64,000 nt of DNA, from positions 186,001 through 250,000 of the forward strand of contig SHMX01000004.1 in assembly GCA_008080745.1 (NCBI GenBank), written 5' to 3'. The notes under the pieces are model-generated. The model did no database searches and had not been told where the DNA came from. It saw nothing but the letters and a program-made list of their open reading frames with translations. How positions within the stretch are numbered: the stretch's first letter is position 1; every line of letters starts with the position of its first letter. Positions 53,001-62,722 of this stretch are shown here, in pieces. Position numbers and translations under genes: made by a program. Source of the DNA: Candidatus Thorarchaeota archaeon (GTDB lineage Archaea; Asgardarchaeota; Thorarchaeia; Thorarchaeales; Thorarchaeaceae).

Positions 53001-53592
53001 GACATTCGTTTACTAAAATTCCCATCGAGTCGTCAGAAAAAATATGACTATTTGCTAACACTAAATCTGTACAGATTGCTAGTTCTATCCCGATGTATGA
53101 AATAGCATTGATATCGCTATTCAAGATTTGTGTGTTGTCTGCAAAATAGCAGCTTATTCCTATGTATTGTGATTCTACAGTGGTATATTCAATGACTCCC
53201 TGAGTAGTATTCTCTAGTAATATTCCTTGAGTATTGGAACCTTGTACAACTAGGCAGTCTCTTATGATAAAGTATGCTGTAGTATTGAAAATATGAATTC
53301 CAATTTCTCCAATGTCCCAAGTGATATTCAGCCCTTCAATAAGATACGGATCTCCACTTGTCCCAGCTCCTGGCCAACCTTGATCCACAAAGTCCTGTGT
53401 ACCATTGATTAGAATAGGGACATGATCAGTCATTTCATCTGCATCAAGTCGGGTTCCTGCCGCTAGAGTTGCGGCCTCTGTGAAACTAGTTTCATTCGAA
53501 GCCACATTCATACTGGGCGTGCCTGTTACAGCCAATAGAGGCTGGACTAATAATATTGTAAGAAGTAGTAAACTTGTGCTACGTTTTATCAA
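50026..53592 (-). CDS. Surface beta-helix protein with Ig-like domains (paralogue 1)
   Basis: This 1188-residue protein begins with a signal peptide (LLLLTILLVQPLLAV). It then has a shared head (DHVPILIN, DQGWPGAGT, GDPYLIEGLNIT), a long right-handed parallel beta-helix of the NosD/PbH1 type (about 100-890; recurring N-x-I and G-I-x-x units), and three Ig-like modules (about 905-985, 990-1075, 1080-1160) with GTYEYTLTVWDGNGNS-like cores. One membrane span ends KKRRAG. The TTG start is backed by GGAGGAGG five bases upstream. It is probably anchored outside the cell and binds or cleaves polysaccharide; no catalytic residue set is evident. It is a tandem paralogue of the next two genes. Confidence 0.88.
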   Translation of the reverse strand: MIKRSTSLLLLTILLVQPLLAVTGTPSMNVASNETSFTEAATLAAGTRLDADEMTDHVPILINGTQDFVDQGWPGAGTSGDPYLIEGLNITWDIGEIGIHIFNTTAYFIIRDCLVVQGSNTQGILLENTTQGVIEYTTVESQYIGISCYFADNTQILNSDINAISYIGIELAICTDLVLANSHIFSDDSMGILVNECPNFQSTGNTVIVDQTGTYGFYVTQSNNTIIRDGSVTSGSNNLRIDQSYFVDIINMDFHDIDTIGLFCYLSDDYNLTNLYFEGGFLSLVLDTCDDVDVSDVTVEDCSYGIFADQCRNLHISDYDAIDIGIIGLLLENIFEYEIEDVYINSVASDEGISSANLNNGTFSNIELYNIGGASMVCETGENLTITNLVISNGYDYGVYIWDFDNVICQEFHIDQVADTAIYIDITDNLEVTNGTVQYAGSTALYVDSGVNVTISNYALDRNYEGIYATGCTNIEITNNEIKRTEYSGIIVSSCTNASVTGNVIDDSRRDGIEIYYGDNIAIENNIMTDAGLRFSMYTTVTNYIISISGNTINGLPIYYGLNQSSINIDASSYGQIILINSTDMTIDTGTYHSISAPIQVYHCGYVTIQNVTATEAYYGLIAYQTHNLTVTNVDVDGNGYRGFYLRYCDDATVTDVTVHGFRDTSSSYGIHLYYSDLAVIENSLFYHNYRAIYMEYSDNVSIINNEVLDQESYGIWGWHDSDYATIENNVIMNATWGIYGDSGESYVIQENTIRYCDMGIRIGGSSSSNWVVNNNTIESNTDGIYISFGDGHTITNNVVRWSDDDGIYCSGSTGNSIHHNIFAFSDGDNAWDNGALNSSLWDDNVSMGNYWSDYSAPGTYSITGGGQIDYYPMEYAPTEPMIEQLDEFYYAEGSTGNTLTWVPRDNALKNWSVTIDSSPWDSGAWNLVDITVDIDGLAHGTHTLVLTVWDVDQNSASSTVTIHVFDDTKPSLSDEPNRLAFVDATGQEIVWEVSDLHPDHYVIFVDTEEFTTGTWTTGTISVNIDSLDIGEHVLVLYVYDIDGNRAADGVRIRVLDDDIAPTLNSPSDVTYTEGTQENHIIWNADDQYPDRYTIEFNGSTLVSRDWGGSNVILNVDGLSPGTYEYTLTVWDGNGNSASDSVSVIVVSLEDTTPPLIDLGLLLIIGGGIGAVIIVVIVAMQIKKRRAG

Positions 53593-53673
53593 GTTATCCT
53601 CCTCCGGCGATTCTGCTGGATATTCTTGCGTTTATATCTCCGCCATAATACCCTGCGAAAATCGGGTGGTTAC

Positions 53674-53692
53674 GTCTCCTTAATTAGGAGAC
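53674..53692. promoter_or_regulatory. Hairpin/palindrome upstream of beta-helix paralogue 1
   Basis: GTCTCCT and AGGAGAC enclose TAATT about 85 bases before the start of paralogue 1 and about 65 bases beyond the previous gene's terminator. It could be an operator or a 5' UTR hairpin; no equivalent was seen before the other two paralogues. Confidence 0.35.
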
Positions 53693-53755
53693 TCAATCTA
53701 ATATAATCCTTCGGTCTCTAATTTTAGAAAAACTCAAAATAAAGAAAAAAGATAG

Positions 53756-53777
53756 GAAGAGGGAATAACCCCTCTTC
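53756..53777 (-). terminator. Terminator after beta-helix paralogue 2
   Basis: GAAGAGGG and CCCTCTTC form an 8-bp stem with a 6-base loop. The minus-strand continuation is T-rich (TATCTTTTTTCTTTA). Confidence 0.8.
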
Positions 53778-53779
53778 TT

Positions 53780-56700
53780 TCAGTTTGATTTCCTTTTTTG
53801 GTAGTACAACACTGCTGATATTATGATAATGACTCCTCCAATTCCCGCTCCAATAATGAGTAGAAGGCCCCAGTCGACTGGTGGAGCTATCTCTCCAAGA
53901 GCTGAAACTGTGACATTAACCCCATCTGAGGCTGTCCTGCCGCTCCCATCATAGACAGTCAGGATGAATTCGTATGTTCCGGGAGATAAATCATCCACAT
54001 TGAGAATGATTTTTCCCCCTCCCCAAGCACCAGATTTGATGATGGTGCCGTTCCATTCTATCTCATAGGAGTCCGGATATTCATCCTCTGGTGTCCATAC
54101 TACATAGTGCCCTTCAGTTCCGTATATGTAACTGATATCAGCTGGACTATCGATGGTGGGAGACACGTCATCATTAATCACTCTGACGCGTACAGAATCG
54201 GTATCAGCATTACCGTCTAGGTCTCGAATCTCCATGATAAAGAGGTATTCTCCCTCTGCCATACCGTCGATATTGACTGATAGAATACCAGCATTCCACG
54301 TGCCAGTTTCATACTCTTCACCATCTCGGATTAGGATGTATTCTCCTGGATGAAGGTCTGATACCTCCCATTCCAAAGTCTGCCCCGAACCATCGACAAA
54401 AGCATACTGGTTAGGCAAATCTTCTATCTCTGGAGGTGTGTCATCATATACGTGGATAAGTACGGTATCATTTACAGAGTGTTGATCAACATCCCAAACT
54501 GTCACAACCACTGTATGATCGCCATAAGCGAGTCCGTCAATATTTACTTCAATGCTATCGAAGTTCCAAACTCCCGATAATGTGACTACTCCGTCAATTG
54601 TGACCTCCCAGTCACGCAGAGAGTTATCCAGAGGATACCATGTGATGGTATTTCCTGTAGACCCTTCAGCATAGTAGATATCCATGGGTGAATTGATGAT
54701 TGGCTCAGTTACCATAAACAACATTGGATATCTGTCATCTGAAACTCCTCCATTGACCTCGTATGGTGGATTACCATCATAAGGATACCACCAATTTCCG
54801 GTATCAATGTTGTCATCCCAGAATTTGGCAGAGTTATCATAACCATTTCCAGCCGCGTTAAGATAGAATTCGTTGTAATGTATCTCATCACCTATGGAAG
54901 ATGTTAGGTATACCCCGTATTGATGATTCCAGCGAATCGTATTGTTAGTGATAGTCCAATAGTCCCCGCCCGATACTCTGATACCATAGTTGTTCTCTTC
55001 AATGAGACTCAATGTCACATTGATATAATCATCACTACTTGTGTATCCGTAAATACCATAGGTAGAACAATACCTTATTTCATTATTCACAATATCTATC
55101 TCAGATGAGCTTTGAAGATATATTCCATAGGTTGCATTCTGGATAAGTCCATCTTGGATAGTGATATTATCACTGTTGTAGATGTAGAGAGCTCTATCTT
55201 CGTTGTTCATAAAAGCGCTTTCTGATACTGTGACATTTTCCATTTGCATTAGATATGCCCCAGAGGTGAAGTAAGACGCATCAAATTCATGAATGGAACC
55301 ATTAAATGATGTAACTGCATACATTCCTAATCCAGAACTTGCATCACCAATTGCAGTGATATTATCCAGATGAAAATCAATGATTGAAATCAGCGTTATT
55401 GCCTGATAGAGTATTGGACCATAAACCTCAATATCAGATATCATTAAACCTGTAATATTGTAAGCAAGAATTCCAACTGTAATATCTGAATATTCCATTC
55501 CTGAAATCAGAATGTTAGAGCCCATTGCAATACCTACCGGTAAAGTATTTCTGGATAGCACTCCACCTGTAATATCTGAATTCGTGCAATTTACTAGGAA
55601 TATCTGTCCATAGTCACTTCCATCTATATTCAAGTTATTTTGCTCAAACGCATAGTAATAGGGGAGCCCATTCACGTAATTATTTGATACTGTATTATCG
55701 TAGTACTGACCATTGGTATATAATTCGTAAATGAAACCACAATCTGTCAAGTTGTTTCCAGTTATTGTTGAGTTTTGGATTCGGTCAAAGTAAACTCCAT
55801 ATTCACAATAGCTATCTATTATGTTATCGATGAAGTCTAAATAGTCACTGGAGTATATTTCCACAGCAGAATAACTTCCGTCTATCAGTGCATTCGAATC
55901 TACAACAGTATTTACAGTGGTATCAACAGCTAATAGAGTATACGAGTCAATGAACATATTATTGTATATCGTGGAATTATCTCCATTATCAAGATAGAAT
56001 GAATAGCTGGTAGTTTCGGTAATATTGTTATGTGCAAAGTATCCGTTCGAGTGTAATGTTGAATAGATACCATATCCATCTATGTTACTAATTGTGTTTC
56101 CAGTAACGGTGTGATTGTCTCCCTGAGTGATGTATATTCCATGCGAATCTGTATCAGATATGATATTACCAGATACGGTCCAATTCTCGACTGTTGAAAA
56201 TTCTATGCCCGTATCTCCTGAAATGATAGTATTGTTAATCATGGCTGCATTGTGTGTAGCCCCCAATGATATACCATCATCAACAGAATCCAGAATGGTG
56301 TTATGTGAGATCTCCACTCCTGGAGAGTTCCATACTCGAATTCCATCTGCACTCGCTTCACTGATATGATTACCACTTAGGAGAATATTTTCCGTACTGA
56401 ATACATATATCCCATAATTTGTAGAATCTGCAATTTCATTATTTAGAACTAGAATATCGATTGAATTACCAATTCTTATGCCATATGAATCACTTTCATC
56501 AATGATGTTTCCAGTTACATTCGTTCTGTCACCGTCAACTATGTAGATTCCATATCCTCCTGCAAATGGTATGTGATTATCTGATACTAAACTGTCATTA
56601 CAGGTGTCTAGGTTAATTGAATCCCCTGTTTGGGACTCGACTATCGAACCCGTGATTATCACGTTTGGAGTATTGTCAAATTCCATTCCGTACGTTCCAT

Positions 56701-57526
56701 CGCTGATAATGTCACAATCTGAACAATTCACGTCAGAACTTGAACTGAACTCGATACCATTTATGAAGGAGGATCTTACTATTACCCCCTGCAAATTCAC
56801 AGTATGGCAATTTGCCATAGCAATTCCTCTCATTCCGTCAATAATCCGGTCTCCATTAAATGAACTAACGTTACAGTTATCAAAATCAACTACATTTAAT
56901 GCCAGTGCACAACTGATATCGTTGTGACTCATTGAAAGATTTGTACAGTTTACTCCGGTAAATGTCTTATTGTCAAGTGTGTGTAATCTGTTATTTTCAA
57001 TATCGATACCGGTTGAAGTTATTAATTGTAATGAAATCTCCTCACTTTCAATATCACAATCAGAAATATCGGTGTTATCTGCATTATTTAGGACAACTCC
57101 GTTGTCTTCTGAAAATATTGTCAGGTATTCAATTGTAGCATGGGTAGTATTCACTATTTCAATTGCATCTGTATTAGATAGTTGGTTAATGTAACAATCT
57201 CGAATGATGAAATATGCATCTGTATTTATGATTCTAATACCAGTTGTATCCACATCATACGTTATGTTTAGAGCTTCAATCAGATACGGGTTTCCTTGAG
57301 TCCCTGAACCAGGCCATCCTTGGTCCGTCCAATCAGAGGCTTCATCAATCAATATTGGTACATGATCTGTGTGGTCCTCAGGATCTAATCGTGTACCTTG
57401 GTCTTGTGTTATAATTGATGTCTTTTCAAAAATTTCAGAATTAGTAGTAACTGGTGCGTTTGCTATCACTAACATAGGTGAAACTAGCATTAGCACAACA
57501 AGAAACGTTAGCGGGCTTTTCTTCAT
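53780..57526 (-). CDS. Surface beta-helix protein with Ig-like domains (paralogue 2)
   Basis: The protein has about 1248 residues and the same design as paralogues 1 and 3: signal peptide (LTFLVVLMLVSPMLVIANA), shared head (DHVPILID, QGWPGSGT), a long PbH1 beta-helix (about 80-950) with many Asn ladders and glycosylation sequons, three Ig-like modules and a C-terminal span ending KRKSN. The ATG at 57526 is preferred because GAGGGAGAT lies immediately upstream; a TTG at 57586 would place 20 polar residues before the signal peptide. Its last about 300 residues are very similar to those of paralogue 3, so this pair is the most recent duplication or has been homogenised. Confidence 0.88.
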   Translation of the reverse strand: MKKSPLTFLVVLMLVSPMLVIANAPVTTNSEIFEKTSIITQDQGTRLDPEDHTDHVPILIDEASDWTDQGWPGSGTQGNPYLIEALNITYDVDTTGIRIINTDAYFIIRDCYINQLSNTDAIEIVNTTHATIEYLTIFSEDNGVVLNNADNTDISDCDIESEEISLQLITSTGIDIENNRLHTLDNKTFTGVNCTNLSMSHNDISCALALNVVDFDNCNVSSFNGDRIIDGMRGIAMANCHTVNLQGVIVRSSFINGIEFSSSSDVNCSDCDIISDGTYGMEFDNTPNVIITGSIVESQTGDSINLDTCNDSLVSDNHIPFAGGYGIYIVDGDRTNVTGNIIDESDSYGIRIGNSIDILVLNNEIADSTNYGIYVFSTENILLSGNHISEASADGIRVWNSPGVEISHNTILDSVDDGISLGATHNAAMINNTIISGDTGIEFSTVENWTVSGNIISDTDSHGIYITQGDNHTVTGNTISNIDGYGIYSTLHSNGYFAHNNITETTSYSFYLDNGDNSTIYNNMFIDSYTLLAVDTTVNTVVDSNALIDGSYSAVEIYSSDYLDFIDNIIDSYCEYGVYFDRIQNSTITGNNLTDCGFIYELYTNGQYYDNTVSNNYVNGLPYYYAFEQNNLNIDGSDYGQIFLVNCTNSDITGGVLSRNTLPVGIAMGSNILISGMEYSDITVGILAYNITGLMISDIEVYGPILYQAITLISIIDFHLDNITAIGDASSGLGMYAVTSFNGSIHEFDASYFTSGAYLMQMENVTVSESAFMNNEDRALYIYNSDNITIQDGLIQNATYGIYLQSSSEIDIVNNEIRYCSTYGIYGYTSSDDYINVTLSLIEENNYGIRVSGGDYWTITNNTIRWNHQYGVYLTSSIGDEIHYNEFYLNAAGNGYDNSAKFWDDNIDTGNWWYPYDGNPPYEVNGGVSDDRYPMLFMVTEPIINSPMDIYYAEGSTGNTITWYPLDNSLRDWEVTIDGVVTLSGVWNFDSIEVNIDGLAYGDHTVVVTVWDVDQHSVNDTVLIHVYDDTPPEIEDLPNQYAFVDGSGQTLEWEVSDLHPGEYILIRDGEEYETGTWNAGILSVNIDGMAEGEYLFIMEIRDLDGNADTDSVRVRVINDDVSPTIDSPADISYIYGTEGHYVVWTPEDEYPDSYEIEWNGTIIKSGAWGGGKIILNVDDLSPGTYEFILTVYDGSGRTASDGVNVTVSALGEIAPPVDWGLLLIIGAGIGGVIIIISAVLYYQKRKSN

Positions 57527-57673
57527 ATCTCCCTCACCATCGAATTTTGCTGACAGACTATGTGATTTGATTCTTGTTTTATTCAAACCTCTAGTCTCTC
57601 AAACAAAGGTGGTTTACTCATTAATCATTACATTAAATGATATAATAGTTGGCCCAAAATAAAAAATAATAGA

Positions 57674-57699
57674 AAATGAGGGTAAGAATACCCTCATTT
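57674..57699 (-). terminator. Terminator after beta-helix paralogue 3
   Basis: AAATGAGGGTA and TACCCTCATTT form a perfect 11-bp stem with a 4-base loop. The minus-strand continuation is T-rich. Confidence 0.85.
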
Positions 57700-57701
57700 C
57701 T

Positions 57702-60700
57702 TCATGTTGCCTTTTTCTTCCGATAATACAATACTGCTGTAATAATGATGATTACACCACCGACACCGGCACCTATAATGAGTAGGAACACCCAGTCCAG
57801 TAGTGGAGTTGTTTCTCCGAAAGATAGAACAGTAACATTAACTGAATCTGAGGCAGTTCTGCCACTTCCATCATAGACCGTGAGAGTTAGCTGATATTCA
57901 CCAGGCATGAAATCATCAACATTCAGGATGATTTTCCCTCCACCCCATGGACCTGACTTCACAATAGTCCCATTCCATTCGACTTGATATGATGCTGGAT
58001 ACTCATCATCAGGAGACCAAGAAATATGGTTGCCTTCTGTACCATATATGAAAATGAGATCATCAGGACTATCAATGGTTGGTGATATATCATCATCAAT
58101 GACTCGAACTCGAACACTATCAGATGCCAAATTTCCATCGAGGTCTCGAATCTCAATAACAAAAAGATACTCACCCTCGACTAGTCCGTCAATGTTTACC
58201 GATAAAGTTCCTGATGTCCAAGATCCAGTCTCATATTCTTCTCCATCTAGGAAAACAGTATATTCGCTTGGATGCAGGTCTTGGACTTCCCAAGACAACT
58301 CTTGACCTGTTCCATCTTCAAAAGCGATAGTGTTTGGAGTGTCACTAATAATAGGATCTATGTCGTCAAAGACATGGATTAGTACTGTATCATTAACAGA
58401 ATTTTGGTCCACATCCCAGACTGTTATCACAAAGGTATGAACACCGTATGATAAACCATCGATTGATATCTCGATAACATCATATTCCCAGACTCCGGAG
58501 TCCCACACCTTACCATCAATTGTGACTTCCCAATCCCGTAGTTCATTGTCGTGAGGATGGAATCTCAAAACATTTCCTGTGGAGAATTCTGCATAATACA
58601 CATTTTCAGGACTGTTAATGATTGGTTGATCAACCATGAATATCATTGGGTACCGATCTTCTGATGTTCCTCCAACAATGTCATCATAAGGTGCTGTTCC
58701 ATCAAACGGGTACCACCAATTGCCAGTATCAACTCCATCATCCCAGAATCTATTGCCATTATCATATCCATCTCCAACAAAATTGAGATAGATCTCGTTG
58801 TAGGAAACAACAATCGTGGTAATATCCATGAGATACAAACCATATTGATAATTCCAACGTAGAGTGTTATTTGTTGCAGTCCAGTCTTCCGAGTTGAATA
58901 CATACAATCCATATTCATTAGACTCTGCTATATTCAAAGTCACATTTCCATCATCCGTTCCTAATATGTGAATTCCCGCTTCAGTACAATATCTTACTTC
59001 GTTGTTGGTGATTGAACCATTGTTTGAATTTGAGAAGAAAATACCTCGAGTTGCATTCTCAATCACCACATTGCAAATGAAAATATGTGAAGACTCAGAA
59101 CTTTGAATGCCATAGGTTGTTGCGTTTCTAATATCGAAGCTATCTACAGTGACATTAGTAGACTGTGATACTGTAATTCCTAATTCACAGTCTGTAATAG
59201 AGCCTCCAGATATTGTTCCATTTGACGAAACATCTACTAGTATAGCATAACCATCAGGTAAATTCATTGCAGTGAGTTCACTAATTTCAAAGTCGATTAC
59301 TTCCGAAATGATGATTCCTCTCCAATGTGGGTTATCTTGGATAGAACAATTGCTGATTTCTATATCGTAACAATGGTAGGACTTGATTCCATATATGTTG
59401 GACATACTTTGAACATTCGATATTTGTGTATCATTGGAGTAATACACCATAATGGGAACTCCAACTGTGTCGAAAATGCCCCCGTTGATTGTCCACCCAC
59501 TTGAATTAACAATGAATATCTGACCAAAGGATGTGCCATCAATAGATCCTCCACCTAATTGATTCACTACATAGTGAAATGGTAGTCCATTTATTGTGTT
59601 TGATGAAAATGTATGTACATAATGGTCCAATATCCCTCCCCCTCCAAAATTGAAACCAGTATTATTGAACACATTATTAGTAAATGTTCCATTTTGGATA
59701 TGACCGAAATAGCATCCGTAATCGGAAGGTCCTACTAATTCATTATCTGAGAAAACGAGATTTTGAACGGAAAGTAAAAATGTGGTATATTTTAGAGAAT
59801 CAATAATCAGATTGTTGGTTACTGTTGCGTTTTGAATAGCCAATAGAGTGATTGATTCCTCAGCTTCTCGGATTTCATTATCAGAAATATCAACATTATC
59901 ACATAGAAACAAATCGCAAGGCCGATCGGTGACCTCAATTATTGTGTTATTTTGGATTTCCATGTAGTTACAGAAACTCGCGTATATACCATCTTCTACG
60001 TCTGTTATATAGCAATCATTGATAACCGAATTATCGGTCCCGGCTAACTTTATTGCTCTATTACTTACCTCCTCAATTGTGTTCTCTGATATTGATGTGA
60101 AATCAGAACTGATTAGATGAATTCCTTCCAGAACTTCCGAAATCGTGTTTCTAACAATGTTTCCGTTAGAACTTGAATCTAGCAAAATTCCTGTCTGCGA
60201 AATCTGAGCAATATTATTCTCGAAAATGTTGGCATTACTTGTGTTAGCTATATCAATGCCCTGAAGTAAGAAGTCAGAAATTGCATTGTCTTCTATATGA
60301 GTGCCATTACTAGCATCTACAATAATTCCACTTTCAGAACCTAAATGAAATGTGTTGTTAGCTACCAGGGCATCCTCTGCATTAACCAATTGGAGCGCTG
60401 ATTGTGTAGTGTTTTCAATAGAATTATTCATAATTTCGGTTTCGTTGCTATTATTCACAATAATTCCATTTGTCAGAATATCATGAATGTCATTGTATGC
60501 TATTACAGAATAATTAGATGATTCTAGGAATAATCCATATAGATTTGAACTTGTAATATCGCAATATCGAATTTCTGATTGAAAACAGTTATCTATATAC
60601 ATACCTCCAGAACTTGCTCCTTTGACTATACAACCGTCTAACAACAAATTTGGACAAAATTGTGCAACGAATCCGAATTCAGAATCAGGAACTAATACAG

Positions 60701-61448
60701 AATTCAGAACTGCAGCATTCTCACAATTTCCAAGATAGATTGCGTAACGTCCATCGTATACTTTACACTCCGAGATAAGAATCGAGTCAGAATGGTCTAT
60801 TCTTACATTAAACCACATTGCAGCCTGAGTTATCGTTACTGATCGGTTAATAGTTAGACCATTACAATAATCTGCAGTAATCGCTCTATGAGTTTCTGAA
60901 AATACTCGATTATCAGCTATCACACAATCAACTGAACTTTGCATATAGATCGATCTGTGGTTTGTTTCGAAATCGCAATTTGAAATATTTGTATTGTTAG
61001 CATTAGTGTTATGAATTCCACTATTATCAGAAATAATGGTTAAGTATTCAACTGTGGCGTGGGTCGTGTTAATCAAACGAATTGCAGGCTGTGCTGATTG
61101 TTGGTACAGGAAACAATCACGGATCACAAAGTATGAATCAACATCTGTAATTTCAATACATGCAACACTTGCGTCATAAGTAATATTGAGACCTTCAATG
61201 ATGTATGGGCTAGCGATGGTGCCTGCTCCTGGCCAACCTTGACTAGACCAATCAGAAGGTTGGTCAATTAGAATTGGAACATGACTCGTATGTTCCTCAG
61301 GAGACAGACGAGTTCCTGAGTCATCTGCAACTTGTGATATAGTTGCAGGATTTTCGAAAGTATCTATCATTCCGGGTGAATTTGTCAAACCAATAATTGG
61401 TTGAAATAGCATGAAAACGATTAGTACAGAGAGTGCGGCTTTTCTCAT
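57702..61448 (-). CDS. Surface beta-helix protein with Ig-like domains (paralogue 3)
   Basis: The protein has 1248 residues. Signal peptide (LSVLIVFMLFQPIIGL), head with SHVPILIDQ and QGWPGAGT, beta-helix of about 850 residues, then three Ig-like modules (one ends SGRTASDSVNVTVL, as in paralogue 2) and a membrane span ending RKKKAT. The ATG at 61448 has GGAGG eight bases upstream. Conserved cysteines near the head (IRDCFLYQ) appear in all three paralogues. It is the promoter-proximal member of the minus-strand trio, but each gene has its own terminator and ribosome site, so they are probably separate units. Confidence 0.88.
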   Translation of the reverse strand: MRKAALSVLIVFMLFQPIIGLTNSPGMIDTFENPATISQVADDSGTRLSPEEHTSHVPILIDQPSDWSSQGWPGAGTIASPYIIEGLNITYDASVACIEITDVDSYFVIRDCFLYQQSAQPAIRLINTTHATVEYLTIISDNSGIHNTNANNTNISNCDFETNHRSIYMQSSVDCVIADNRVFSETHRAITADYCNGLTINRSVTITQAAMWFNVRIDHSDSILISECKVYDGRYAIYLGNCENAAVLNSVLVPDSEFGFVAQFCPNLLLDGCIVKGASSGGMYIDNCFQSEIRYCDITSSNLYGLFLESSNYSVIAYNDIHDILTNGIIVNNSNETEIMNNSIENTTQSALQLVNAEDALVANNTFHLGSESGIIVDASNGTHIEDNAISDFLLQGIDIANTSNANIFENNIAQISQTGILLDSSSNGNIVRNTISEVLEGIHLISSDFTSISENTIEEVSNRAIKLAGTDNSVINDCYITDVEDGIYASFCNYMEIQNNTIIEVTDRPCDLFLCDNVDISDNEIREAEESITLLAIQNATVTNNLIIDSLKYTTFLLSVQNLVFSDNELVGPSDYGCYFGHIQNGTFTNNVFNNTGFNFGGGGILDHYVHTFSSNTINGLPFHYVVNQLGGGSIDGTSFGQIFIVNSSGWTINGGIFDTVGVPIMVYYSNDTQISNVQSMSNIYGIKSYHCYDIEISNCSIQDNPHWRGIIISEVIDFEISELTAMNLPDGYAILVDVSSNGTISGGSITDCELGITVSQSTNVTVDSFDIRNATTYGIQSSESSHIFICNVVIENATRGIFFSNSNNGSITNNEVRYCTEAGIHILGTDDGNVTLNIAESNEYGLYVFNSEDWTATNNTLRWNYQYGLYLMDITTIVVSYNEIYLNFVGDGYDNGNRFWDDGVDTGNWWYPFDGTAPYDDIVGGTSEDRYPMIFMVDQPIINSPENVYYAEFSTGNVLRFHPHDNELRDWEVTIDGKVWDSGVWEYDVIEISIDGLSYGVHTFVITVWDVDQNSVNDTVLIHVFDDIDPIISDTPNTIAFEDGTGQELSWEVQDLHPSEYTVFLDGEEYETGSWTSGTLSVNIDGLVEGEYLFVIEIRDLDGNLASDSVRVRVIDDDISPTIDSPDDLIFIYGTEGNHISWSPDDEYPASYQVEWNGTIVKSGPWGGGKIILNVDDFMPGEYQLTLTVYDGSGRTASDSVNVTVLSFGETTPLLDWVFLLIIGAGVGGVIIIITAVLYYRKKKAT

Positions 61449-61638
61449 TATTTTTCCTCCTCATTCATATGAATTTTTACGGTTCAGAACACTTTGCAGA
61501 AACTGAAGATATCTATCAGTCATCTTATTTCCTATCATCATACAGATTGATGATTGGCGTGACGAGTGGTCCTAACTTCTTCTAAGCATTTTCCACTCAA
61601 TGCTTAATAAATATCTGCTATAATTGAAGGTTACCTTT

Positions 61639-62670
61639 TTAGTATCCTCTTTCCAAGTCTACCATGTTTAGGAACTCATTTTTACCTCGGGCAAAACGTG
61701 AGATGTTCTCAATGACCTCGTTCCACCTTAGTAAATCATCCATAGGGGATGCTCCTCTATGAGGGGATAGTACAACATTATCTAATTCATGAAATGGATA
61801 TTCGTATGGGTATTTTCTGTCCTGTTCATCAGGCTCTGGTCTGTATTCATACCAGACATCAATAGCTGCTCCAGCTATTTCTTGATTGCTAAGGGCTTCA
61901 TACAAATCCTTCTGCACAATGACTGATCCTCTTGCCATGTTGACCAGTAAGCCCTCTTTGCTTAACAGGGCTAATTCCTGCTTTGCAATGAGTGCCTCCG
62001 TTTCTTTTGTCTGTGGTATAGCAATGATCAAGGTATCGATTTCTCTAAGAAATTCGTGTAATTGATTTTGTGTGTATTTGAAGATCTTAGTAGGAGTATT
62101 CAGAGATTTATCCCAACTTCTCTTTAGAACATGAAACTCCACATTGAACCCAGAGAGAAATCTATGAACTTTGTTGTTCACTGTTCCATATCCAAGAAGA
62201 CCAATTTTTCTGAATCTGATAGGTATGGATTTTGCATGGGAATCTCCTCTTCTCCAGAGTCCTTCTCTCATCCAGCGATCGTGTGGTATTATTTTATTTG
62301 AGAGAGCAAGCAGTAGTGCTACAGCGTGCTGTGCTGTAAAATATGAATTGCCATGCCCATTGACAAGAATGATATCTCTTGTTTTGCTGACTCTTCTGAA
62401 TTGATCAAGCAGATGTTGTACACCCGCACCTGGATTAATGTAAAGCTTCATTTTTTGTGCAGCTTCAAGCAGGTCATCTGAAGGTCTCCAACCTACAATG
62501 ATATCCGCATCAGGAGCATAATTAATGAATTCCTTCTCTGAGGCCTCGTCGGGAAATATGAGTGTAACATTTTCTACTTGCTCAAGTCCGCTCTCAAGAT
62601 ATTTTTTTAATCGTGTCGGAACATCCCAAATGAAGAGAACCGTAGTATCTCTAGATTCAACATTAACCAT
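61639..62670 (-). CDS. D-isomer-specific 2-hydroxyacid dehydrogenase
   Basis: This 343-residue NAD(P)-dependent dehydrogenase is of the D-lactate/phosphoglycerate dehydrogenase fold. The Rossmann motif is GLLGYGTVNNKV (GxGxxN in place of GxGxxG, about residues 172-183). A conserved NMARGSVIV supplies the catalytic Arg, AAIDVWYEY follows, and the catalytic His is in LSPHRGA. No C-terminal ACT domain is present, so it is unlikely to be classical SerA. The substrate is unknown. It is separated by 52 bp from the membrane-longin gene upstream on the same strand. Confidence 0.86.
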   Translation of the reverse strand: MVNVESRDTTVLFIWDVPTRLKKYLESGLEQVENVTLIFPDEASEKEFINYAPDADIIVGWRPSDDLLEAAQKMKLYINPGAGVQHLLDQFRRVSKTRDIILVNGHGNSYFTAQHAVALLLALSNKIIPHDRWMREGLWRRGDSHAKSIPIRFRKIGLLGYGTVNNKVHRFLSGFNVEFHVLKRSWDKSLNTPTKIFKYTQNQLHEFLREIDTLIIAIPQTKETEALIAKQELALLSKEGLLVNMARGSVIVQKDLYEALSNQEIAGAAIDVWYEYRPEPDEQDRKYPYEYPFHELDNVVLSPHRGASPMDDLLRWNEVIENISRFARGKNEFLNMVDLERGY

Positions 62671-62722
62671 AATTATTCAATACTGTCTATGGTTTATGAG
62701 ACCTTCTAAATTACAGTGTTGG

